Below are positions 35,855 to 45,166 of a DNA stretch of 64,000 bases, piece by piece. A model generated the notes under the pieces. That model was not told the DNA's origin and searched no databases. It saw only the letters and a program-made list of their open reading frames with translations. The number at the start of each line of letters is the position of its first letter. Within the stretch, counting starts at the first letter, position 1. Position numbers and translations under genes: made by a program. This DNA is from Archivesica marissinica (taxonomy: Eukaryota > Mollusca > Bivalvia > Venerida > Vesicomyidae): positions 16,957,682-17,021,681 of the forward strand of contig CM026390.1 of the NCBI GenBank assembly GCA_014843695.1. The letters run 5' to 3'.

Positions 35855-36094
35855 CCCATTTCATTCCGAATACATTTAAAGGCTTTTGCAAACAACATAT
35901 ATCCAGATCAGCTGCAGCGTGACACTGCATGCTGATCAAGATCTACGTTGTTTGCTACATAGCCAAGTGTCTTAAGCAATATCATCTGAATAGCAAACAG
36001 CATAGAGCCTGATCAGACGGCATGTTCCGTGGCGGCTGATATGGCTTTATGTTCTTTGCAAATACTGGTTGAACGGTTTCCAGTATCAAATGGG
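35855..36094. mobile_element. TTAA-type MITE, family M2
   Basis: TTAA|CCCATTTCAT at the left and ATCAAATGGG|TTAA at the right give inverted ends and a TTAA target. The interior has internal palindromes (GATCAG...CTGATC). It lies in the EF-hand gene intron. Confidence 0.68.
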
Positions 36095-36356
36095 TTAAGA
36101 CAGAACCATATATCCTCAGAAACGTAACTATAATAGAAAGGTGAGTATGTTCATTTTGACGCCAACATCAGTTTCATAGGCTTACAATAACGTGACGCCT
36201 TATAATCCCTAATTATTGAAACATATGTAGCATTAATCAGTGATCTATATTTTCAATAAAAGTGCACTTCGATGTCCAAACCATCAGCGAACAGTGACCG
36301 ATAGTTTCCGTATTTATATCACCGCATCGTCATATAGGACAAAGATTCACATGCTG

Positions 36357-36662
36357 ATGTATAGCTTTATTTAAAGTCGCCTCCGCCGAGGAATGTGGGC
36401 GACTTGTTTCTCTAAGTAGAGTATTCTTCCTATGTCGCTGTGGGTCTGGTAGACATACTGAAGCGGCATCCTCTTCCTCTGGTCCATGGTGACTAGTCCT
36501 GATTCTTTCTATAAACGGCCCCTCTCTCAACAGCAACGTTGGTGCAACGACAGAGAAACCCTACACATAATGTTTCTCAGATTCTTCACCTGGGGATCGA
36601 ACCCGGTTTGCAGTTGTGAGAACAGATCCTACTAATCACCGCGTTAATCGGACAGGTAGTAC
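36357..36662 (-). repeat. tRNA-headed SINE (-), SINE-6
   Basis: The minus strand starts with a SINE-2-like head (CCTGTCCGATTAACGCGGTG, CCGGGTTCGATCCCC) but continues into a different body ending GGCGACTTTAAATAAAGC. So the head is shared and the body is not. Confidence 0.6.
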
Positions 36663-36853
36663 ATGTATCAACGATTTCTCAACAGCATAATTATACAACA
36701 AAACAATCATACACAATCCTGCTTGTCAATTTCAAACTTAGACAACGTTTGATTTATGTTTTAATTCATTATTATCTTTCTATTAATAGAATCAAGATGT
36801 ATATTTTATTATTATTGTGCATAAAATTGACACGGAAAACTCCTGATATAGAG

Positions 36854-36996
36854 AGAATATTAGGTTACTGTCTTATACATTTTAATTTATTAGGCAAGTC
36901 GGAGAAAAAATACAAGGCGAGGCTCTGCCGAGCCTTGTATTTTTTCGGAGACGAGCCTAATAAATTAAAATTTATAAGACAGTAACCTAATATTCT
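36854..36996. repeat. Near-perfect 143-bp palindrome in the EF-hand gene intron
   Basis: Two arms of about 68-70 bp around GGCTCTGCCGAGCC. The outer arms read AGAATATTAGGTTACTGTCT and its complement. In the EF-hand pre-mRNA it would form one long hairpin. Confidence 0.88.
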
Positions 36997-37194
36997 ATTT
37001 GTCCTACATTCTGAGTGTGCACCCGACACAAACAAACTAGCCATGCCAGGAACGCACTTGATAATATGTTGCGCATTTATATTTATATCCACGGTTAGCC
37101 CTGTGACGTCACACAATTTATTAGGCAGGCCGTTTTTGTACGTTATTTCGCATGAAGGTAGGATAAAATTATATAGTGTATACATTATTTTCAG

Positions 37195-37766
37195 GAGGGT
37201 ATGCTTCTGTGGCAGACGACACAATCCGCGGTGAAAAATGGACATGGGAATTTCAACTGTTGGACATCAATGGAGATGGCGCGATTTCCACTGGTGATTT
37301 TTACGATTTGCAATATTCGTTTCGTACAATATACAAACCTGATGACACACAGGCAAAGAGAATGATGGCCGAACTTTTCCAATTCTGGCTGAAAACCATA
37401 TTTCTAGACGATGCACCCGATTGGGACAGCTCATTGTCACTGGGAGAATTCACCGATGGTCGTCGTGAGGCGTATGCAAAGAATTCGGTCCTCACTATGA
37501 CATTAGGTCGACAGGCTACTGGACATCTTTGGCGAGCGGCGGATGTAAACAACATGGGTTCATTCTCATTTAAGGAATATCAGAAATTCAAATCAGCTTG
37601 TAAAGTAACAAATACAAATCAAGTTAAAATACTTTTCGATCTGATCTCAAACGGATCTGGGTCTGTTACAGAAAAGAAAATGACACAGTTCTATTCTGAA
37701 TTAATCTTTGGAAATGATCGAGAAATACACGCAAAGTATAAATCTGCGCTATCTGGCTTCCTGTAA
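37195..37766 (+). CDS. Secreted EF-hand calcium-binding protein (SCP-like), main exon
   Basis: The acceptor TTATTTTCAG ends at 37194 (phase 1) and the stop is TAA at 37764-37766. With the signal exon the protein is 208 residues. Loop 1 (about residues 42-53, DINGDGAISTGD) is a near-canonical calcium loop. Loop 3 (about 125-136, DVNNMGSFSFKE) keeps Asp1, Asn3, Gly6 and Glu12 but has Met at position 5. Regions at about 92-103 (ending SLSLGE) and 147-158 (DLISNGSGSVTE) look like degenerate loops 2 and 4. Size and layout (FQLLD..., HLWRAAD..., EYQKF) resemble invertebrate sarcoplasmic calcium-binding proteins. Those are normally cytosolic, so the signal peptide suggests an extracellular or secretory-pathway calcium binder. 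No canonical AATAAA was seen soon after the stop. Confidence 0.8.
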
Positions 37767-37907
37767 GAACACGTGACCGGAAGGACATATAGTGCTGCTA
37801 TATAATTATATACGACTTCAGAACTTAGCAGTATTTTATAATCTGTCCAGTGGTGACTTCATTACTTCATAAATATAAATATAGTTTTTTGTTCGTTATG
37901 GTGTCAA

Positions 37908-38060
37908 AAGGACTAGCCATTTCTGACGTACCTCTTCTGAACATCAGTACGTCCCGATCCCTATCCTTACAGACCAGTTACCAAGCTGATAGGCAAGCAG
38001 TAACACTGATTTAATTAGATGGCGGTTCACCAACTAGTGGGGGTTAGATGGCCTAAGCTA
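37908..38060 (-). repeat. SINE-7 fragment (-)
   Basis: Minus strand matches the body of the copy at 49424-49655 (GGTGAACCGCCA..., GTACTGATGTTCAGAAG, TCAGAAATGGCTAG). Confidence 0.55.
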
Positions 38061-38489
38061 TCACAACTATCAAACACATTGTGATTATAGCATGACGTTT
38101 GGCATACATACGCTAGAATACATGTGGACAAAAATAACCACATTGGACCTCCCCCGGATTGCCGCCATTTTTTTATTCCAAAATGTATTTTCCTTTTAAG
38201 CATTGGAAAATAATTTACCATTATCATTAAAACGTAATCTTACATCTCTAAAGCCAAGATGCTCAATAACAGAATTCATACGGGTTGCCCAACAATTACT
38301 ATTTACATTTTCACATAGATCCCTATACATATAGTATACATAGGTGAGGTGTTATGTTTCATTATTTTCAGCCAACATTATTCGGTGTCTGTTGTTTGAC
38401 TCCAAGCATAAATTATATTATATACATAATCGTATATGCAATGTATCCACCTGTTTGTTTTATTATTATTAATATTATAAATACCCTAC

Positions 38490-40360
38490 ACCTCACAACC
38501 GTACAACACTATTGGCATTACCATGGGTATCAAACAAAGAAAGCTTAGTTTTAACATAAAATTTGACTTTATCAAATAAAGTTATCAGATTATGGAAAGC
38601 CTTAAGTGCTTGGTTATGTAAAGCTTTAACTGATACAGACATTTGTCCAGCATACGTACATTTGACACTTAAATAGATGCAATTATCAACACGTTCCACT
38701 TTACACCGTTCATGAACAGGTCTGGACAATCTCTTTGCCTATGTTTCCCAAAGACACAGAGCTTAGTTTTATCGATGTTAATTTTAAGACCCCATTATTC
38801 AGAATACTGATTAGTAGTCACTGTGTGATTGCAGACTGGTTGCAATCTGTTTTAAATAACACTATATCATCAGTAAATAAAATAATGTACAAGGATAAAC
38901 GTTCAAGATCTTTATCAGTTAGTGAATTTACATTTAATTCACTATTTATATCGTTGATGAATAAATAAACAGAAGGGGAGATAATGGTTCCCCCTGCTTC
39001 AAACCTATTACAATATCAAAGAAATCCATAGTACTGGATAATTTAACAAAATATTGAACATCATTATAAATACATTTAATCATGTTAACCATTTTACAGC
39101 TGATGCCTTGTTAAATTAGGTCAATGCATCTCTGTTTACTGTATCGAAAACACGCTGGTAGTCAATAAAAATACACCATAACCTCGATTTTTTTATCGCA
39201 GGTTCGATCCCCCGTCTGACCCTAATAAAATTAACCGTCTTTCAGATGGGACGTTAAACCGAGGTCTCGTGTCGGTGCTTTACACCGTGCACGTAAAAGA
39301 ACCAGAGGAGATTCTGGAATGAGTCTTTATCTGTATCATGCACTATCCTCCAAAATCTAAAATAACTAATCTCTTCAGGAGGCGTCGCTCATATGGGCAA
39401 CCGGTAGCGACGATAAATAAACGTAACAACACACAAACACACAGATTTTTTATAATACTTTTTGGAAATAGCATCAGCTGTAGAACAACCATCACGGAAA
39501 CCGAATTGTGAATCATTAAATACATTCCCTAATTCACACCATTAATTAATTCGATTTCTTAACAACAATGAAAATATTTTACAGATAACATTTACCAATG
39601 TGATTTCCTTATAATTATACGCCATCTTGGATTTCTCCGAAAGCCACAATTTATGCCAAGTTATGCCGCATGTGTGACAAACTTCAGACATTTACAAACA
39701 TGTTGGTATATAACTCGATTTGTTAGCTGACAGGGTAAGGTTGTCCCTCTAAATAGTGATCCTATAAGCTAATAGTCAGTCACCTAACCAATTAGATAGA
39801 TTTCCTTTATCACCCTTTTTATAGATAGGAACAATAACTCTCTTAGACCTTATCCTTAGGATAAATACAATTGCCAAATATAATGTTGAAAATGTGACAC
39901 AAATAATGCGATTTAAAATCATTTGCATCTATGAATACATCCACAACATTATTTTCGTAGTCACAGCTTTTGTAACGGTTTAGCGTTTGTTTTTTTAATG
40001 TCTCCAATAGTAATCCCATCCTTAATTTTGAGTTTGTTTATATTATACTTCCAGAATTTATGTGGTGATGTCTTAATCATCCTAGACAGTTCACTTTATT
40101 ATAATATTTATATTTAGCTTTGTGTTTGGCTTTAATATATACATTTCTAACTGTCACAAAACTCGATTTTGTTTTTAAGATGCCTGCTTTGAAAAACAGC
40201 TAGAAGAAATGTCATGGACTAAGTTCGAAAATAGCTCATACGTTCGTCAATATCATATTCACCAGACATTAATTTAAATTTTACATCAATGTCATTAAAT
40301 ATTCAGTTCTGTGCCATCTGATCTGGCTCTATGCGACTTTAATTGTGATTGGCAGCATAA
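38490..40360 (-). pseudogene. LINE reverse-transcriptase relic (-) with nested SINE
   Basis: Minus-strand pieces, in order from high to low coordinate: IVPIYKKGDKGNLSNW-like (about 39.8 kb), DSQFGFRDGCSTADAI (about 39.5 kb), DYQRVFDTVNRDALT (about 39.15 kb), GLKQGEPLSPLLF and FINDINSELNVNSL (about 38.95 kb), and LFTDDIVLF (about 38.87 kb). They follow the order of LINE RT motifs. Frameshifts and stops interrupt them. A plus-strand SINE (39195-39428) lies between the QFGFR and DYQRVFDTVN motifs. Plus-strand open frames here are shadows. Confidence 0.78.
39195..39428 (+). repeat. SINE-3 copy, 5'-truncated, inside LINE relic
   Basis: Starts in the B box (ATCGCAGGTTCGATCCCCC) and runs to ACGATAAATAAACG. 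It splits the RT motifs of the minus-strand LINE. Confidence 0.85.
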
Positions 40361-40440
40361 TGGTGAAATAACGCATAACTTTTGATATACGACATGTATT
40401 CGGTATGTTTGTTTCGTCAAACCGGCCTCTGAATGAGTAA

Positions 40441-40677
40441 CCCTTTCAACACCACAGACCTCTAAATTGGCTTACAAAAATGTGTAGATCCAGATGAGCA
40501 GGCTCGTGACTGAGCCGTCTCATCAGGATCTGCACTTTTTTCAAGTAATATAACTATTTTTAGAAATTTTTTTACCCATTTTGATAAATGAACTGATCCA
40601 AATGTAATTTTGTTATTAATTTATTGGTCTAAAAATATCATGGACCAGTCCATGTCAGTTACTTGGTGTTGAATGGG
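40441..40677. mobile_element. TTAA-type MITE, family M1, copy 1 (3' side of TLR gene)
   Basis: Ends CCCTTTCAACACCA and TGGTGTTGAATGGG next to GTAA (left) and TTAA (right). The inner hairpin GTAGATCCAGATGAG / CTCATCAGGATCTGC is shared with copy 2. It begins 10 bp from the TLR stop codon. Confidence 0.83.
40620..40625 (-). promoter_or_regulatory. Candidate poly(A) signal of the Toll-like receptor gene
   Basis: AATAAA on the minus strand, 63 bp after the stop codon and inside the MITE at 40441-40677. It is the first canonical signal downstream. The same motif is present in the second copy of this MITE upstream of the gene. Confidence 0.45.
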
Positions 40678-40687
40678 TTAATGTCGA

Positions 40688-42142
40688 TTACATGGCATGC
40701 ATCACTGCTTGCCTTTGTTTATGTTTTTGTTCTTGTTGCTTTGGCAACGCTCTTGTTGGCAGTTCGTATCGTAATTTAGACCATAACATTTTTTCTTGCA
40801 AACCAAGCACTTTTCTGTGGTTCAGCTTAGATAGCCATGGCTCTCTCTGTGCGTTATCCTCGGCCAATTTGTCATATAGTATGTAAATAATTCGTCCCTC
40901 GTTTTGCTCTAACGTCTCAGAATGACACATCTCATACTCACACCATTTGTGGTTTTCGTAGTTTGCACTCAAGATTACCAACAGTAGTCTGCTTTCGTCA
41001 ATCAGTTGAAGTCTGCTCTCAGCCTCGGGTCCCGGTGGTGCGTTCCTTACTGCTGTGCTAAGTTTATAAAACGTTTTTTTTAACTCGAGCTGCTTAAAGA
41101 GAACCCTCATAACCCATTGTCTCACATATGGGTCATTGTCATCAAACGATACGTACATGTCGTATGACTTATCCGTATTCTCGTCCACTTGATATTTATC
41201 GGATGGATGTATTCTGAATAATTTGAAAATAAGAACTTTTGTCTCGTATGGGCATCTTTTCGCTGTTATCAAGAATACAACAAGAACAACCAGCACGAGG
41301 GACAGGACAACCATCAGTATAATGCTACCAACATCAATGCATTTCAAGACGCTTTCAGTTAGGTCTATTATCTTGTAAACGTCACCTTCAAATGTACAAA
41401 TTAAACTCTTGTCAGTGTATCTTGGTGCCAAATCTATCCATTCTACCATCCACAGCATGTCGCATGAGCATTCTAAATCGTTTCCGTCAAGAAATGCATT
41501 CTGAAATTTTATATTCTGTGTTCCGGTGGGAATCGTATTCAGTGAATTGTTTCGGAAGTCAATTATTGCATTTTCTTTATTTGCAATCTCCTCCATGACA
41601 ACGCTTGGTAGTATGGTAAGCTCATTGTTCGCCATTGAAATGCTAAAGACATAGGACAAGTAGCTGACGTTATTGAATGTAGTTATCCGGTTGTTGTCGA
41701 GTTGTATGCTTACCTTATTATATTGCGTGAAAGGAACAGTCGCTGGTACGCGTGTTAGACCATTGCCTCGACAGTCAACGTTTAAAACTCCTTGCTCTGG
41801 ACGATCTTCACACCGACATCCCGTCGGACAATCTTGTGTTATGTTACATACAAGATCACGCATTGCTAAATTATAAAATACCAGTTTGCCGCGCAGATTT
41901 GGGGGATTGTAACACGTGACTGCAAGATGATCTCTATTGCTCCATATGTAAAACGACTTACGCATTCTAGCTAACAAATTGTGGATGTTGCAGTCACAAA
42001 CGAGAGGATTATCACGAATGTCGGTTGACAGTTCTACTATGATAGTTTCGATGTCAGTATCCCCGGCAGATGGATCTTTATACTGCTGTATGAACCAGTC
42101 GTGCCAAACTGAGATTTGATTATTCCTCAGATCTGTGGTAGC
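40688..42142 (-). CDS. Toll-like receptor, last exon (LRR, LRRCT/LRRNT, TM, TIR)
   Basis: This is exon 2 of the coding sequence, entered in phase 0 after ..CATATGTAG, giving residues 201-684. In order: an LRR start (DLRNNQIS); a first C-terminal cysteine cluster (DNPLVCDCNIHNLL, then VTCYNPPNLRGK, about 244-286); an LRRNT (CPTGCRCED, about 305-324); LRRs (IQLDNNRITTF, MANNELTILPS, IDFRNNSLNTIP); a second LRRCT (NDLECSCDMLWM, about 421-470); a transmembrane helix (about 471-494); and a TIR domain (about 527-662). TIR box 1 is YDMYVSF, the BB loop NAPPGPE, and box 3 LW. Two cysteine clusters mark a protostome-style receptor, which would signal through TIR adaptors at a membrane. At 684 residues it has few LRRs for the family. 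The stop (40688-40690) is 7 bp from a MITE. Confidence 0.92.
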   Translation of the reverse strand, partial: ATTDLRNNQISVWHDWFIQQYKDPSAGDTDIETIIVELSTDIRDNPLVCDCNIHNLLARMRKSFYIWSNRDHLAVTCYNPPNLRGKLVFYNLAMRDLVCNITQDCPTGCRCEDRPEQGVLNVDCRGNGLTRVPATVPFTQYNKVSIQLDNNRITTFNNVSYLSYVFSISMANNELTILPSVVMEEIANKENAIIDFRNNSLNTIPTGTQNIKFQNAFLDGNDLECSCDMLWMVEWIDLAPRYTDKSLICTFEGDVYKIIDLTESVLKCIDVGSIILMVVLSLVLVVLVVFLITAKRCPYETKVLIFKLFRIHPSDKYQVDENTDKSYDMYVSFDDNDPYVRQWVMRVLFKQLELKKTFYKLSTAVRNAPPGPEAESRLQLIDESRLLLVILSANYENHKWCEYEMCHSETLEQNEGRIIYILYDKLAEDNAQREPWLSKLNHRKVLGLQEKMLWSKLRYELPTRALPKQQEQKHKQRQAVMHAM

Positions 42143-42334
42143 CTACATATGAATGTAAATAAGTAAATAACAAAGAAATCATTCTTGATAATCAATCATC
42201 CATAAAAAATATTAGTGTGATACAATGAACGATATCTATAAACGTTTAAACGAACACAACATCTTCAGTTATGGTTTACGAGTATTAATTAGATGTACTA
42301 ACAATGTAGGATGTCCATTACTTTTGGAAGCCTC

Positions 42335-42605
42335 CATCCATGTCCGAGGGGTTACGGTCTTTGACATAACACGGTAGTTGCTCCTCACCGATGTATGTTT
42401 AAATCCCACTGGGCGGGTGTGGAATTCTCTCATGTGAGGAAGATATCCATCTGGCTTGTGGTGGTTCTAGGTGGTTCTATCCGGGCGCCTGTCCGTGCCT
42501 GAAATACTGCTCGAAAGCGCACATGGCGTCTTCCTCCAACAATAATAGCAAGAGGGTCGCCAGGTGACCTAGGCTGTCGGTGCGACTTTAAAACCACAAA
42601 ACAAA
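42335..42605 (+). repeat. Probable SINE in the TLR intron
   Basis: Head-like CCGAGGGGTTACGGTC ... ATGTTTAAATCCCACTGGGC, a body with GTCGCCAGGTGACCTAGG, and end GCGACTTTAAAACCACAAAA. The end resembles 49850-49870. The tRNA part is diverged. Confidence 0.5.
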
Positions 42606-42907
42606 CAGTACCTTTTAAAAAACCAACAAGGGTCCCAATTAAGTGGTATCTTTATTAATGTTGGATACATTTAGTTAGATGATATGTAATGAACAACAAC
42701 AGTTGCGATGTATGACCAGAGACGTAAATTTGTCAGTATATATTGTTCCCAGCTAGAAGATGTGTGATAGTTCATGCAACCCATTCGAAGAAGATGAATG
42801 ATTAGACAAGGTCTACCGATCGATTTCTCTTTGGGGATTAACTACAACTAACTTCACCCATTCATCTCCGGTGTATAGCACAGGGCGAACAAACGGTAAA
42901 GGTAATG

Positions 42908-43103
42908 CATAGCAAACAGTATATGTCTTGTAACCGATGTGTTGTCAGCTCGAGTCTTGCCAGAACGACGGTAGGGATATTCAGCAAATAGTATATACCA
43001 CGTAACCGATGTGTTGTCAGCTCGAGTCTTGCCAGAACCACGGTAGGGATATTCAGCAAATAGTATATACCACGTAACCGATGTGTTGTCAGCTCGAGTC
43101 TAT
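42908..43103 (+). repeat. 72-bp tandem repeat, 2.7 copies, in the TLR intron
   Basis: Unit with GTAACCGATGTGTTGTCAGC and TCGAGTCTTGCCAGAAC. Copies are almost identical, so the expansion is recent. Confidence 0.88.
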
Positions 43104-43764
43104 ATTCAGCTCGTAAGTATTGCTATGTGTGGCTTTACAACAGGTACAAAGGAGTACGATACAAGTTGTGGGCGTAAATTTTTGGAAATATTACAATATG
43201 TTGTCAAGTTCAAATTTTCAAGTGTGATACTATTGGGTTTCTTGACTTCCATGTTAGGACAAAACGTATTGAGTTAGTTGAATTATATATACATGTACAT
43301 GTATACTGAACACATCTCAAACAGTACACATTTTAAAGTGTGATCATTTTAAAAATAGTTTTCAAATAATTATTTCACATACCCGGCCGAGGTGGTCACT
43401 CACTACATTTGTAACAGATGAAATATTCCAATGATGTTTTGGTGTAAGTGTACTGCACGGAATTCGTGTGCACCTGTTGGCAATATATGTACAACACTGT
43501 GTACATTGGCAATGTATTGACTTTCTGAAGCAATCAAGTCAAATATTGTACATTTTACAAAAAATGACTTCCAAACATTGAGCCCGAAAGAGCAATTGAC
43601 ATGCTAATGACCAACATTTCACAAGAGGAAGATGCGTGTGCATTGATATGCAGAAGGGCAACCATTAATAATCTCTGGCAACGCTATCAACAAACAGTCA
43701 GTACTGGGGATCATCAGGGATCCGAGTAACCACAGCTACAGAAGATAGGAATATCAGACTGTAC

Positions 43765-43882
43765 ACGTACTTTGTGCACCAACCTCCGTACAGAGAAACT
43801 GCCATGTTTTTCATATAAATAAAGACACGGTCTGAGCGGGGCTCGAACCCATGACCATCAGAGATGATAGGTTACAGTGTGC
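43765..43882 (-). repeat. SINE-5 fragment (-) in the TLR intron
   Basis: CACCAACCTCCGTA...GACACGGTCTGAGCGGGGCT CGAACCC...GATGATAGG matches 54300-54486. It underlies the read-through end of the TLR first-exon frame. Confidence 0.7.
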
Positions 43883-44035
43883 ATCATGTTTGTACTGTTC
43901 CCTACTGTATATGGTACACGGTATCCTATGAATGTCCGCGTGCGGTTTACTGCCTAGTTGGAATTTAATAAAATGTGTCGATATGTATATTTGAGAAATA
44001 GTTGACAAAATATGGCGTGCAGAAATAATACTTAC

Positions 44036-44635
44036 TGTATCGTATACACTGCGTGTCTTATATGTCCAGTTGTAGTCATTGGTAAACGTGGAAATGTTGT
44101 TCCAACGGAGGTCCAACATTGGTATGGGTTGTTGGATGTACGCCCAAGGTTCGAAAGCAGTCAACAGGTTATGGTGTAGTATCACTTCCTGTATACACTC
44201 CATCGTGTAATTAAATACTGGTAGCGGAATGTGGCGTATCTGATTATACGAGAGGTCCACGTGTATCAAATTATTCTTGTTCTTAAAGAAACCTGTAGGC
44301 AACTCAAACAAGTCATTATGTGCAAGATACAAGTATTGAAGACTTCGCATTATGACAAGCGCGTCTGATTCAATCGTTGAAATATTGTTTTTGTCTAGAT
44401 CCAGAATTTGTATGTTCCATACCGTTTCGAATGACGTATTCTCGATGCTCGCGATGTTATTATTTGATAGGTTGAAGTATATAGCGCCGAAACAGGAAAC
44501 ATATACGGTGCTGTCTATGTGAGTTTTCTTGGTGGAGATCATAGCACAATGTGTACTGTTTACGCAGTAGTCCGTACAGTGGATGAACTTGACGAGAAGC
44601 AAAACGAAAAGACAAATACTCGGCATGGTCGTCAT
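44036..44635 (-). CDS. Toll-like receptor, first coding exon (signal peptide and N-terminal LRRs)
   Basis: The 200 codons start at ATG 44635 (MTTMPSICLFVLLLVKFIHC, a signal peptide) and run through a CVNSTHC N-cap. LRRs follow: IYFNLSNNNIASI, ILDLDKNNISTI, YLYLAHNDLFELP, HVDLSYNQIRHIP, MLDLRWNNIST. The exon ends with SVYDT at a GTAAGT donor, phase 0. Joining to 42142 continues an LRR (ATTDLRNNQIS), which supports the model. A TTGCTTGTATTTCAG acceptor just above 44668 suggests a 33-bp 5' UTR in this exon and a further upstream non-coding exon. The open frame continuing to 44683 would therefore be intronic. Codons between the GTAAGT and 43811 are intron read-through. Confidence 0.88.
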
Positions 44636-44755
44636 TCCGCATCTGTTTCTATGAATCACTTTCTGGATCTGAAATACAAGCAAACGTTACTAAGGAATTA
44701 AGTCGCTTGCGAATACATTGAAGTAATGGTTTTATGTTTGTTCCGTGTGGTTTAA

Positions 44756-44982
44756 CCCTTTCAACACCACATACCTCTAAATAGGCTTACAAAAAGTGTA
44801 GATCCAGATGAGCCGGCTGAGCCGTCTCATCAGGATCTGCACTTTTTGCCTGTGATATGACTATTTTTAGACATAATTACCCATTTTGATAAATGAACTT
44901 GTCCAAATGTGATTTTCTGATTCATTTATTGGTTTATGAATATCATGGACCAGTCCATGTAAGTTACTTGGTGTTGAATGGG
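44756..44982. mobile_element. TTAA-type MITE, family M1, copy 2 (5' side of TLR gene)
   Basis: TTAA|CCCTTTCAACACCA ... TGGTGTTGAATGGG|TTAA, in the same orientation as copy 1. It lies about 90 bp upstream of the inferred TLR exon acceptor. Confidence 0.85.
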
Positions 44983-45166
44983 TTAAAGACGCATGGAGGT
45001 CACTCGTGGAGGAAACCCAGGGTGCCATTCCGAGCCGTATTTCAGCCAAGAACGGGGACCCAGGTAGACAACCACCGACCTTTCGCATATCAGTTACCTC
45101 ACTGGTGGGATTCATACGTACATAAGTGGCAGCAAGTCAACGACCATTATCACTCGTCCGCAGAGA

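Noticed and set aside
37043..37234. Signal-peptide-like frame (CCAFIFISTVSP) just before the EF-hand exon
   Set aside because: No good donor follows in a phase that fits the EF-hand exon, and it adjoins palindrome-related DNA. The exon at 35239 fits better.
43811..44035. Extension of the TLR first-exon frame past the donor
   Set aside because: It reads through a GTAAGT into a SINE-5 fragment, while splicing to 42142 restores an LRR.
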